From: Rhizobacter koreensis
GTDB lineage: Bacteria; Pseudomonadota; Gammaproteobacteria; Burkholderiales; Burkholderiaceae_C
DNA length: 64,000 bases
Direction of reading: 5' to 3'
Assembly (NCBI RefSeq): GCF_013366375.1
Contig: NZ_JABWMJ010000004.1
Location: 186,001-250,000, forward strand
Shown here: piece after piece, positions 1 through 7,459 of the stretch
Layout: every line of letters starts with the position of its first letter
Numbering within the stretch: the first letter of the stretch is position 1
Program-made: the position numbers and the translations under genes
The notes under the pieces: generated by a model
What the model saw: the letters and a program-made list of their open reading frames with translations, nothing else
What the model was told of the DNA's origin: nothing
Databases searched by the model: none

Positions 1-445
1 CCGGCAGGCGCTCGCCGGCGGCGCCGATCACGTTGACGATCACGCCGCTGCGGCGTGCCTTCATGCGCGCGTAGACCTGCCGCGTGAGGTCGATCGTGCC
101 GAACACCTTCAGCGACCAGCCGTGCCGCCAGGCCGCCGCGTCGACCTGCTCGAGCGTGCCCGAGGGAATGTCGCCCGCGTTGTTGATCAGCAGGTCGACG
201 TCGCCGGCATCCGTGGCGAGGCGTTCGAGCTGGCTCGGGTCGCGCAGGTCGGTCGGGTGTGCGACGGCGCGGCAGCCGTGGCGCGCGTGCAGCTCGGCGG
301 CGACGCGCTCGAGCGCGGCGCCGTCGCGCGCCGCGAGGTGCAGCGTCGCCACGCCTTCGGCAGCCAGCGCCGCGGCGACCGCGGCACCGATGCCCTTCGA
401 CGCGCCGGTGATCAGTGCGCTGCGTCCTTCGAGGCCGAGGTCCAC
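1..445 (-). CDS. Short-chain dehydrogenase/reductase (SDR), partial at window edge
   Basis: The visible N-terminal ~148 residues form a Rossmann domain of an NAD(P)-dependent SDR. A TGASKGIG cofactor loop lies near residues 12-19 and an NNAG motif near residue 85. The gene runs off the left edge, so the catalytic Tyr-x3-Lys is not visible. Translation most likely starts at GTG (443-445), because GAAGGAG lies about 7 nt upstream; the nearby ATG (457-459) is out of frame. It is the last gene of a minus-strand operon, 10 nt after the DUF6285-type gene. A role in oxidising or reducing a hydroxy- or keto-acyl-CoA in that pathway is inferred from context only. The segment where many SDRs carry the catalytic Ser reads NVIGAAG, so this may be an atypical subfamily. 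Confidence 0.85.
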   Translation of the reverse strand, partial: MDLGLEGRSALITGASKGIGAAVAAALAAEGVATLHLAARDGAALERVAAELHARHGCRAVAHPTDLRDPSQLERLATDAGDVDLLINNAGDIPSGTLEQVDAAAWRHGWSLKVFGTIDLTRQVYARMKARRSGVIVNVIGAAGERLP

Positions 446-455
446 GGCGTCTCCT

Positions 456-845
456 TCATCGTGCGGACGGGTGCGGTGCGCCGGCCTCCGCATCGCCGAT
501 CCAGTCGGGGTTGTTGACGCGCAGCGCGTCGGCGAGGGTGCGCTCGAGGTGCTCGAGCAGGCGCGGATCGTCGATCGCACGGGTCCCGTCGGCGATCCGC
601 ACGGCGAGCTCGCGGCGCAGCGCCGGGACCTCGCCGGCGTGGCCGAGCAGCGCGCGGAGCCGTTCCCCCTCGGCCGCGTCGTGCGTTGCGCCCAGCTGCG
701 CCTCGCGCCCGAGCGTGCGCAGCACGTTCGCCGCGACGCGGGTCTGGAAGCGGTGGTAGCCGGCGAGCGTCGGCAGCAGCTCCGATTCGAGGTAGTCGGC
801 GACCGCACCGAGCAGCACCGCGGCGTCGGGGATCGAGCGGGTCAT
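456..845 (-). CDS. DUF6285-type small protein, likely partner of the adjacent APH-like kinase
   Basis: 129-residue soluble, mostly helical protein with no signal peptide. Its start ATG (843-845) overlaps the stop of the phosphotransferase gene (ATGA), which implies translational coupling. From memory, small proteins of this type (DUF6285) are usually encoded next to aminoglycoside-phosphotransferase-like kinases; I could not confirm the family by search. In the Pseudomonas levulinate operon a small protein, LvaB, is needed with the APH-like kinase LvaA to phosphorylate 4-hydroxyacyl-CoA. An equivalent partner role here is inferred from the arrangement, not shown by sequence identity. Confidence 0.75.
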   Translation of the reverse strand: MTRSIPDAAVLLGAVADYLESELLPTLAGYHRFQTRVAANVLRTLGREAQLGATHDAAEGERLRALLGHAGEVPALRRELAVRIADGTRAIDDPRLLEHLERTLADALRVNNPDWIGDAEAGAPHPSAR

Positions 846-1837
846 GCGACGCTCCGCGCGAGGGCGAGGAAGTCCCACAGCGGCTCCTCGAGACGACGCC
901 CGACGGCGGCGAGCTCGAGGCTCGCCGGACGACCATCGGCGCGCGTGGCGAGGCCGCGCCGCACGCACGAGATCGCCCACTTGAGGTTCGAGAACGCCTC
1001 CCAGAAGCGCACCCGCTCGACGTCGACGCGGCCGCCGGCCGCCTCGTACGCGGCATACAGCTCGGCGCGGCTGCCGAAGCCGCCGACCTCGCCGGCCCCG
1101 CCGAAGCGCCAGGTGCGCAGGCACAGCACCGCGAGGTCCTGCATCGGGTCGCCGATGCGCGCGATCTCCCAGTCGAGGATGCAGGCGAGGCCCTCCGGCC
1201 CGACGATCAGGTTGCCCGTACGGAAGTCCGCGTGCACCACGCCCACGTCCCAGCGCCGCGGCAGGTTCGCGCCGACCCAGCGCAACGCATAGGCGAGCGC
1301 GGGGTCGCCCAGGTCGTGCTCGGCGAGCAGCGCGCCGTACGTCGCAAGCTCGTCGGCGGGCGAGAGGCGCTGCAGGAAGCCGAGGCCGCCCGGCGGCATG
1401 CGGTGGATGCGGGCGAGTGCCGCGCCACACTGCGCCGCGAGCCGCCGCCGCGCCGGCGCGAGCGCCGGGTCGTGCACCACCTTGCGGCCGAGCGTCTCGC
1501 CGTCGACGCGCTCGGTGATGGTGCCGTCGCCGAGCGCATCGTCGGGCTGCAGCACGTGGCGCACGACCGGCGCGGCAACGCCGGCGCGGCGCGCCGCGAC
1601 CATCAGCGCGGCGTCTTCGGCGGCGGCGAGCTTCGGCGGGCCGTGGCGGCGCGCCGGCAGTGCATCGACGGTCTGCAGGATGAGCCGGTCGACGTGTCCG
1701 GCGGCGTGCCAGTCGAACGACCAGGTGCGCTTGGTCGCGCCGCCGGTGACGCGCTGCAGCGAGCGCACTTCGCCGAGCGGGCTGTCGATGCGCCGCATCA
1801 CGCGGGTCAGGGCGCGCTCGACGTCGGCGGCGTCCAT
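842..1837 (-). CDS. APH-family phosphotransferase (acyl-CoA pathway kinase)
   Basis: 331-residue kinase of the aminoglycoside phosphotransferase/choline kinase fold. The catalytic loop HADFRTGN puts H202, D204 and N209 in the expected spacing, and the metal-binding DWE follows at 222-224. The N-terminal lobe (about 25-115) carries TGGATKRTW, in the position of the nucleotide-binding loop. It sits among a CoA ligase, two acyl-CoA dehydrogenase subunits and an SDR, so antibiotic resistance is an unlikely role. Related kinases (ACAD10/11 N-terminal domains, LvaA) phosphorylate hydroxyacyl-CoAs, and a similar step is the best inference here; the substrate is unknown. The gene starts 14 nt after the ligase and overlaps the next gene by 4 nt. 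Confidence 0.87.
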   Translation of the reverse strand: MDAADVERALTRVMRRIDSPLGEVRSLQRVTGGATKRTWSFDWHAAGHVDRLILQTVDALPARRHGPPKLAAAEDAALMVAARRAGVAAPVVRHVLQPDDALGDGTITERVDGETLGRKVVHDPALAPARRRLAAQCGAALARIHRMPPGGLGFLQRLSPADELATYGALLAEHDLGDPALAYALRWVGANLPRRWDVGVVHADFRTGNLIVGPEGLACILDWEIARIGDPMQDLAVLCLRTWRFGGAGEVGGFGSRAELYAAYEAAGGRVDVERVRFWEAFSNLKWAISCVRRGLATRADGRPASLELAAVGRRLEEPLWDFLALARSVA

Positions 1838-1851
1838 CACCGGTGCCGTGC

Positions 1852-3381
1852 TCAGATGCGGCGCCCGGCCGCCTTCCAGAACGGGTCGCGCAGGTGACGC
1901 TTGAAGATCTTGCCGCTGTCCTCGCGCGGCAGCTGCGCGTGGAAGTCGATGCGGCGCGGCACCTTGTAGTTGGCGAGGTGCGCCTTCAGGTAGCTGCGTA
2001 CGTCCTCGACGCTCAGCGTGGCGCCGGGCAGCGGCTGGACGGCGGCCGCGAGCGATTCGCCGAACTCCTCGTCGGGAATGCCGAACACCGCGCAGTCCTG
2101 CACGCCCGGGCACTGCAGCAGCGTCATCTCGATCTCGGCCGGGTAGATGTTGGTGCCGGCCGAGATCACCATGTCGGAGCGCCGGTCGCAGAGGTAGAGA
2201 TGGCCGTCCTTCAGGTAACCGACGTCGCCGCAGCTGATCAGACCGTCGCGCTCGACGCTCGCGCGCTTGGCTTCGTGGTTGAGGTAGGTGAAGTCGGCAT
2301 ACGCCGGCACCCGCATGAAGATCTCCCCGACTTCCCCGTCCGGCACGTGGCGGCCGTCCTCGCCGTAGAACGCGATGCGCGTTCCGGGGGTCGGCACGCC
2401 GACGCTGCCGGGGTGGGCGAGCCAGTCGGTCGGCGTCGAGAGCGTCGCGGTGCCGACCTCGGTGCCGCCGTAGGTCTCGTAGACCACGGGGCCCCACCAG
2501 TCCATCAGCGCCTTCTTCACCTCGACCGGGCAGGGCGCGCCGGTGTGGGTGACCCACTCGAGCGAGCTCACGTCGTAGCGCGCGCGCACCTCCGCCGGCA
2601 GGCGCAGCAGGCGCACGAACATCGTCGGCACCATGACCGCGTGCGTGAGCCGATGCGTCGCGATCAGCGCGAGCGTTTCCTCGGGCTCGAACTTCGACTG
2701 CATCACCAGCACGTCGGCGTTCGGCAGCGCCTGCCGTCCATAGGCGTTGGGTGACGCGTGATAGAGAGGTCCGGCGATCAGCGCGCGGATGCCGGGCCGC
2801 ACCCCGTAGACGCGCCCGATCAGCTCCACGTAGGCCTGAGCCTGTTCGGGCGTCGCCGGCTCGCGCCGGACGCCCTTCGGGTGGCCGGTGGTGCCGGAGG
2901 TGTAGATCATGGTCGCGCGGCTGCGCCTCGCGGGCGCGCTCCACGGCTCGAACCCGGCGCACCAGTCGGGCCAGGCGAGGTCGCCGGCGCGCGGACGCGC
3001 GAGCGCCGGGTCGATCGAATAGCGCTGCTGCACCTCGGGCGGCGTCGGCACCACGATCAGTTGCAACGCGCTCGGCAGCTCGTCGCGCAGCGGCTCGACG
3101 AGGTCTGCATGCGCGATCAGCACCTTCGGCTTCGCGTCGTCGAGCACGTAGCGCACTTCCTCGGCCTTGCCGTGCCAGTTGATCGGCACCGAATAGGCGC
3201 CGACCGCCGCGGCGGCCTGCTGCGCCTCGAGGAAGGCGAAGTCGTTGCGCAACAGCATGGCGACGAAATCGCCTTCGCCGACGCCGAGCGACGCAAGCCC
3301 GGTCGCCGCGCGCCGCGCCTGCAGCAGCAGCTCGTCGCGCGTCACCGCGCGCTCGTCCAGATAGATCAGCGGATCAGCCAT
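1852..3381 (-). CDS. AMP-forming acid:CoA ligase (AMP-binding enzyme, BaiB/FadD-like)
   Basis: 509-residue ANL-superfamily enzyme that would activate a carboxylic acid with ATP and CoA. The phosphate loop TSGTTGHPKG is at 161-170, YETYGGTE at 301-308, the hinge-region GDVGY and DRRSDMVISAG segments follow, and the C-terminal catalytic lysine lies in SGKIFKR (K491). The product would feed the adjacent acyl-CoA dehydrogenase pair. The overall look, including the ending RHLRDPFW, resembles ligases annotated as bile-acid or bulky-acid CoA ligases, but the substrate cannot be read from sequence. It lies 78 nt after the upstream dehydrogenase gene, the largest gap in this operon. Confidence 0.9.
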   Translation of the reverse strand: MADPLIYLDERAVTRDELLLQARRAATGLASLGVGEGDFVAMLLRNDFAFLEAQQAAAAVGAYSVPINWHGKAEEVRYVLDDAKPKVLIAHADLVEPLRDELPSALQLIVVPTPPEVQQRYSIDPALARPRAGDLAWPDWCAGFEPWSAPARRSRATMIYTSGTTGHPKGVRREPATPEQAQAYVELIGRVYGVRPGIRALIAGPLYHASPNAYGRQALPNADVLVMQSKFEPEETLALIATHRLTHAVMVPTMFVRLLRLPAEVRARYDVSSLEWVTHTGAPCPVEVKKALMDWWGPVVYETYGGTEVGTATLSTPTDWLAHPGSVGVPTPGTRIAFYGEDGRHVPDGEVGEIFMRVPAYADFTYLNHEAKRASVERDGLISCGDVGYLKDGHLYLCDRRSDMVISAGTNIYPAEIEMTLLQCPGVQDCAVFGIPDEEFGESLAAAVQPLPGATLSVEDVRSYLKAHLANYKVPRRIDFHAQLPREDSGKIFKRHLRDPFWKAAGRRI

Positions 3382-3459
3382 GAGGTCTCGGGCGCGGGGT
3401 TGAAGGGTCGGACCATTCGCGGGGCGACCGGGTCCGTCTTGGCAGCGTGCCGAGCGGCC

Positions 3460-4593
3460 TCAGGCCGCCGCGGCGAGGCGGCGCGCCTGCGCGGCGACGT
3501 CGCCGAACAGCTGGTCGAGGACGTGGACGCGGCGCAGCGCGTGGCCGACCGCGTATTCCTCGGTCATGCCGATGCCGCCGTGGATCTGCACCGCGTGCTG
3601 GCAGACGAGGCGGGCATGACGGCCGACGACGAGCTTGGCGCGCGAGAGGTCGCGCGCCGATTCGTCGCCGGCCGGGTCGTCGAGCGCGACCGCCGCGGCG
3701 ATCGCCATGCTGCGCGCCATCTCGAGGCCGACCAGCATCTCGGCTGCCTTGTGGCGGAGCGCCTGGTTCTCGCCGATGGGCCGGCCGAACTGGCGTCGCG
3801 TGTTGAGGTAGTCGACGGCGAGCTCGTACGCGAGCTCCATCGCGCCGACCATGTCGGCGCACGCCGCGCCGATGCCGGCGGCGAGCGTCGCGCGCAGCGC
3901 GGCGTCGGCGGCGCCGGCGTCGCGCGGGTCGCCGAGCGGTTCGGCGGCGGCGCCGTCGAAGGCGATCTCGGCGGCCGGCGTGTCGTCGACGAGACGGTGC
4001 GCGCGTCGCTGCATGCCGGCCGCGTCGGCGTCGACGATGAAGAGGGCGATGCCGCCGGTGTCGCCCGGGGCGCCGTCGATGCGCGCGCTGACGACGAGGC
4101 TCGATGCCGCCGCGCCGTGCAGCACGTTGATCTTGCGGCCATCGAGGCGCCAGGCGCCGCCCTCGGCCCGCGCGCGGGTCGCGATCCGGCGCTCGGCGTG
4201 ATGCGCGCCCGCCTCGTCGTGCGCCCAGGCGAGCAGCCGCGTGCCGGCGGCGACGCCCGGCAGCAGGGTACGCCGCTGCGCCTCGTCGCCGGCGTGCTGC
4301 AGCGCGGTCGCGCCGAGCACCGCCGACGCGAGCAGCGGCTCGAGCAGCAGCGCGCGCCCGCAGGCCTGCATCACCACCATGCGGTCGACCGCGCTGCGGG
4401 CGAAGCCGCCGTACGCCTCGTCGACGGCAAGACCGGTGACGCCGAGCTCGGCGAGCCCGCTCCAGAGCTCGCTGCTGAAGCCGGCGTCCGAGGCGGCCGC
4501 GGTGCGGCGCTGCTCGAAGCGGCCGCGGTCGGCGAGCAGGCGGCGCACGCTGTCGTGGAGCTGGATCTGGTCGTCGTCGAGTTCGAAGTTCAT
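3460..4593 (-). CDS. Acyl-CoA dehydrogenase, PimD-like small subunit
   Basis: 377-residue acyl-CoA dehydrogenase: N-terminal helical domain, central beta domain, and a C-terminal helical domain with RRQFGRPIGENQ and QIHGGIGMTEE. Where a standalone enzyme has the catalytic YEGT loop, this protein ends with LFGDVAAQARRL, so the usual catalytic glutamate is missing. That is typical of the small subunit of heteromeric enzymes (PimC/PimD; compare the FadE pairs of mycobacterial steroid degradation). It lies 16 nt after the PimC-like gene, its presumed partner. The reaction would be alpha,beta-dehydrogenation of an acyl-CoA with electrons going to ETF; etfBA occur at 35.3-37.1 kb. Confidence 0.88.
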   Translation of the reverse strand: MNFELDDDQIQLHDSVRRLLADRGRFEQRRTAAASDAGFSSELWSGLAELGVTGLAVDEAYGGFARSAVDRMVVMQACGRALLLEPLLASAVLGATALQHAGDEAQRRTLLPGVAAGTRLLAWAHDEAGAHHAERRIATRARAEGGAWRLDGRKINVLHGAAASSLVVSARIDGAPGDTGGIALFIVDADAAGMQRRAHRLVDDTPAAEIAFDGAAAEPLGDPRDAGAADAALRATLAAGIGAACADMVGAMELAYELAVDYLNTRRQFGRPIGENQALRHKAAEMLVGLEMARSMAIAAAVALDDPAGDESARDLSRAKLVVGRHARLVCQHAVQIHGGIGMTEEYAVGHALRRVHVLDQLFGDVAAQARRLAAAA

Positions 4594-4609
4594 CGCGCGC
4601 TCCGTGTGC

Positions 4610-5770
4610 TCACCCGACGATCGCCTTGGCGAGGATGTCCTTCTGCACCTCGCTGGTCCCGCCGTAGATGCTCGCCGCGCGCGAATAGAAGTAGCGCGGC
4701 GCGAGCGGCGGGTGCTCGCGGTCGTCGAGCGGGCGCCGTTCCAGGCCGGCGGGGCCGTGCAGGCGCGCGAGCAGGGCGGCGATGTCCTGCTGCAGCTCGA
4801 CGCCCTTCAGCTTGAGAACCGACGCGAAGGCCGGCAACGCGTCGCGTGCACGCTCGCTCAGCAGGAAGCGCCAGTTGGTGATCTCGAGCGCGCGGATCTC
4901 GGCGTCGAGCGTCGCGAACTCGGATGCGAGCTGCGCATCGTCGAGCAGCGTGCGCTCGCCCTCGCGCGTCGAGCCGGCGAGCTCGCGCGCGAATTCGAGG
5001 CGCTCGCGGCACAGGCCCACGTTCGCGATGCCGGTGCGCTCGTTCGCGAGCAGGAACTTGGCGCAGCTCCAGCCCCTGTTCTCCTCGCCGACGAGGTTGG
5101 CGACCGGCACGCGCACGTCGTCGAAGAACACCTCGTTGAGGTGGTGGTCGCCGTCGAGCGAGGTGATCGGGCGGATCGTGATGCCCGGCGTGCGCAGATC
5201 GATCAGCAGGAACGAGATGCCGTGCTGCTTGTGCGCCGCGGCGTCGGTGCGGACGAGGGCGAACACCCAGTCCGCGAAGTGCGCGGTGGTGGTCCAGATC
5301 TTCTGGCCGTTGACGACGTAGTGGTCGCCGTCGCGGCGCGCGTGGGTGCGCAGCGACGCGAGGTCGGAGCCCGAGCCCGGTTCCGAGAAGCCCTGGCAGA
5401 ACCAGAGGTCGAGGTTCGCGAGGCGCGGCAGGAACCAGTCGCATTGCGCGGGCGTTCCGAACTTCATCAGCACCGGGCCGAGCATCGTGAGGTTGAACAC
5501 CTGCGGCAGCGGCGCGGGCGCGCGGTACATCTCGTCGAGGAGGATCAGCCGCTCCATCTGGCCGAGTTCGGAGCCGCCGTAGCGGCGCGGCCAGTGCGGC
5601 GCCGCCCAGCCGCGCTCGTTGAGGATGCGCTGCCAGGTGACGGTGTCCTGCTTGCGCGGCGGATGCCCCAGGCGCAGGCGCTGGCGGATGTCGGCCGGCA
5701 GCCGCTCGCGGATGAACGCCCGCACCTCGTCGCGGAAGGCCTGCTGCGCGGTGGTGAGGGCTAGATCCAA
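4610..5770 (-). CDS. Acyl-CoA dehydrogenase, PimC-like large subunit
   Basis: 386-residue FAD-dependent acyl-CoA dehydrogenase and first gene of the operon. FAD/substrate motifs include GFSEPGSGSDLASL and NGQKIWTT, followed by NEVFFDDVRVP and NERTGIA. The C-terminal signature is SIYGGTSEVQKDI, with Gly where MCAD-type enzymes have Glu, as in PimC-type subunits. I chose the TTG start at 5770 because AGGAG lies 7 nt upstream and the alignment begins there (LDLALTTAQQ); upstream in-frame sequence lacks family character. With the downstream PimD-like protein it should form a heteromeric dehydrogenase, a class used on bulky or dicarboxylic acyl-CoAs. Confidence 0.9.
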   Translation of the reverse strand: MDLALTTAQQAFRDEVRAFIRERLPADIRQRLRLGHPPRKQDTVTWQRILNERGWAAPHWPRRYGGSELGQMERLILLDEMYRAPAPLPQVFNLTMLGPVLMKFGTPAQCDWFLPRLANLDLWFCQGFSEPGSGSDLASLRTHARRDGDHYVVNGQKIWTTTAHFADWVFALVRTDAAAHKQHGISFLLIDLRTPGITIRPITSLDGDHHLNEVFFDDVRVPVANLVGEENRGWSCAKFLLANERTGIANVGLCRERLEFARELAGSTREGERTLLDDAQLASEFATLDAEIRALEITNWRFLLSERARDALPAFASVLKLKGVELQQDIAALLARLHGPAGLERRPLDDREHPPLAPRYFYSRAASIYGGTSEVQKDILAKAIVG

Positions 5771-5819
5771 GCGGGTCTCCTGACGGGCATCGGCAGCGAG
5801 TGTAGCGTTCGGTGCGCAT

Positions 5820-5830
5820 AGGTTCAACCA
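5820..5830. promoter_or_regulatory. Candidate FadR/GntR operator
   Basis: Read on the minus strand the site is TGGTTGAACCT, close to the FadR-type pattern TGGTnnnACCA. It lies in the 154-bp gap between the acyl-CoA operon and the divergent GntR-type regulator, where such a regulator should bind. The assignment is by pattern only. Confidence 0.3.
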
Positions 5831-5839
5831 ATGATGAAA

Positions 5840-5856
5840 AGACGCGTATAACGTCT
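5840..5856. promoter_or_regulatory. Inverted repeat overlapping a -10 box of the GntR gene
   Basis: Half-sites AGACG and CGTCT flank 7 nt. The spacer contains TATAAC (5847-5852), a near-consensus -10 for plus-strand transcription, with a poor -35 (TTCAAC, 5823-5828) 18 nt upstream. Binding here would block the regulator's own transcription, so autoregulation is plausible. Confidence 0.35.
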
Positions 5857-5924
5857 CCTGCAGCTCGGTGCGACGGCACGCCGTGGCACCGCGCCGAACG
5901 GTCGGACCGAACGAGGGAGCATCG

Positions 5925-6779
5925 ATGCCGAACACCAGGACTGCGAGCGCGCCGACGGCGCCCGCCGCGGCCACGCCGACATCGGCGTCGCCAACGCTGG
6001 CGCGCGACGCGAGCGCCGGCGCGCCGTCTTTCGTTCCGGTGCGCAAGCGCCGCGCGTTCGAGGCGGTCTGCGACCAGATACGGCGTCAGATCGCCGACGG
6101 TTCGCTGCAGGCCGGGCATCGTCTGCCGGGCGAGCGCGAGCTCGCCGAGCAGTTCGACATCAGCCGCAGCGGCGTGCGCGAGGCGCTGCGCAGCCTCGAG
6201 CTCGCCGGTCTCGTGGAGGCCCGCACCGGCGTCAACGGCGGCTTCTTCATCCGGACCGGCCAGCCCGACGGCGTCACGCAGGCGGTGCGCGACATGGTCG
6301 CGCTCGGGCAGATGCCGACCGCCAGCGTCACCGAGGCGCGCATCGAGCTGACCTGCGTCGCGCTGCGGCTGGCGTGCGAGCGCGCAACCGCCGCCGAGCT
6401 CGACGCAATCGAGGCCGACATCGCGTTCCACGCCGAACGCTTTCGCCACGGCCAGGGCTCGCGCAACGTGCGTTCGGTGGGCGAGTTCTATCGGCTGCTC
6501 GCGCGCGCGACCCACAACGAGGTGATCGTCATGCTCGTCGACGCGCTCTCGGAGATCGTGCGCACCCTGCTGGCGCGGGTCGATCCCACGCCGCGCGAGG
6601 ACATGATCGCGGTGCGCCGCAAGGTGCTGCAGCACCTGCGCGAGCGCGACGCCGAGGCGGCGTGCGCGGCGATGACGCAGCACCTGAGGAACCTCGACAC
6701 CTACCTCGAGGAGCAGAGTCGCGAGCGCGCCACGCGGGGCGCACCGGCCAAGCGCGCGCTCCGGGCGACGGCGGGGTAG
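5925..6779 (+). CDS. FadR/GntR-family transcriptional regulator
   Basis: 284-residue regulator, divergent from the acyl-CoA operon. A low-complexity Ala/Thr/Pro N-terminus (about 1-35) precedes a winged helix-turn-helix (about 45-110) with the GntR signatures LPGERELAEQFDISRSGVRE and GLVEARTG. The C-terminal all-helical FCD domain (about 125-260) carries Asp/His positions of the type that bind metal and ligand. I took the ATG at 5925, preceded by GAGGGAG, over an in-frame upstream codon at 5868. Its position suggests control of the dehydrogenase-ligase-kinase operon in response to an acyl-CoA or acid intermediate. That role is inferred. Confidence 0.88.
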   Translation: MPNTRTASAPTAPAAATPTSASPTLARDASAGAPSFVPVRKRRAFEAVCDQIRRQIADGSLQAGHRLPGERELAEQFDISRSGVREALRSLELAGLVEARTGVNGGFFIRTGQPDGVTQAVRDMVALGQMPTASVTEARIELTCVALRLACERATAAELDAIEADIAFHAERFRHGQGSRNVRSVGEFYRLLARATHNEVIVMLVDALSEIVRTLLARVDPTPREDMIAVRRKVLQHLRERDAEAACAAMTQHLRNLDTYLEEQSRERATRGAPAKRALRATAG

Positions 6780-6807
6780 CGCGGCGGCGGGGTAGCGCGG
6801 CGGCGGG
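6769..6807 (+). repeat. Short tandem repeat at the 3' end of the GntR gene
   Basis: Two exact 16-nt copies of CGGCGGGGTAGCGCGG (6769-6784 and 6785-6800) are followed by a partial third copy. The regulator's TAG stop lies in the first copy, so the repeat extends past the gene. It probably arose by slippage in GC-rich sequence. Confidence 0.7.
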
Positions 6808-6877
6808 AGCGCTCGAGTGCTGCGGGGTCGGCATCCCGGCGCCGCGCGCGAGGCGTCGGTACGCACGGTCGCCACGC

Positions 6878-6906
6878 TTGCTGTTTCTCGTCAAATGATC
6901 GACAAT
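6878..6906 (+). promoter_or_regulatory. Promoter of the antitoxin-toxin operon
   Basis: TTGCTG (6878-6883), a 17-nt spacer, then GACAAT (6901-6906). The -10 overlaps the in-frame ATG at 6905, so that codon is unlikely to be translated; this supports the start at 6932. Just downstream is a small palindrome, ATGA-ACGC-TCAT (6905-6916), where an autoregulating antitoxin could bind. Confidence 0.45.
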
Positions 6907-6931
6907 GAACGCTCATCTGATTGGAGCGCGA

Positions 6932-7459
6932 ATGGCCAAGAGCACGATGTCGATCACCGGTTATGGCGGGTCGGGGGCGCCGCGCGTGCCGCGCGAGGCA
7001 CCCGCTGCCAAGGCGGCGGCGCCGGTGGCTGCCACCGATTACCTCGGCGTCTACCAGGCCGGGCCCATGGAGCGCATCCGCCTCGTCAAGAGCGGCGTGC
7101 CCGCGAGCGCGCTCGACGCGATGGCGCGCAGCATGGCGGTATCCAAGGAAAAGCTGGTCGGCACGCTCGGCTTGCCGCGCGCGACGGTCGACCGCAAGTC
7201 GCGCGAGAACAAGGCGCTCTCCCCCGACGAAGGCTCGCGCGTGCTCGGAATGTCGCGCCTCGTCGGCCAGGTGCAGGCGATGGTGCAGGAGTCGGGCCGG
7301 CCCGAAGGCTTCGACGCCGCGACGTGGGTGGCGCGCTGGCTCGAGCGGCCGCTGCCGGCGCTCGGGGGCCAGCGCCCCGCCGAGCTGATGGACACGCCCG
7401 AGGGTCAGGCGCTGGTGGCCGACCTCGTCGCGCGCATGCAGAGCGCGGCCTACGCTTGA
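6932..7459 (+). CDS. Xre/MbcA/ParS-type antitoxin of a RES-Xre module
   Basis: 175-residue antitoxin. Residues ~1-35 are a flexible Ala/Gly/Pro stretch. The middle is an Xre-like helical DNA-binding domain (RLVKSGVPASALDAMARSM through LGLPRATVDRK), and the C-terminus is a ParS-type toxin-binding domain (about 100-165) around SRLVGQVQAMV and FDAATWVARWLE. The ATG at 6932 is preferred over 6905: GGAG sits 5 nt upstream and the promoter -10 covers the earlier codon. Its stop overlaps the toxin's TTG start, giving strict coupling. It should neutralise the RES toxin and repress the operon, as known for this family. Confidence 0.87.
   Translation: MAKSTMSITGYGGSGAPRVPREAPAAKAAAPVAATDYLGVYQAGPMERIRLVKSGVPASALDAMARSMAVSKEKLVGTLGLPRATVDRKSRENKALSPDEGSRVLGMSRLVGQVQAMVQESGRPEGFDAATWVARWLERPLPALGGQRPAELMDTPEGQALVADLVARMQSAAYA

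Noticed and set aside
842..1837. Aminoglycoside resistance gene
   Set aside because: The kinase has the APH fold but is embedded in an acyl-CoA operon and translationally coupled to a DUF6285-type gene; resistance is not supported.
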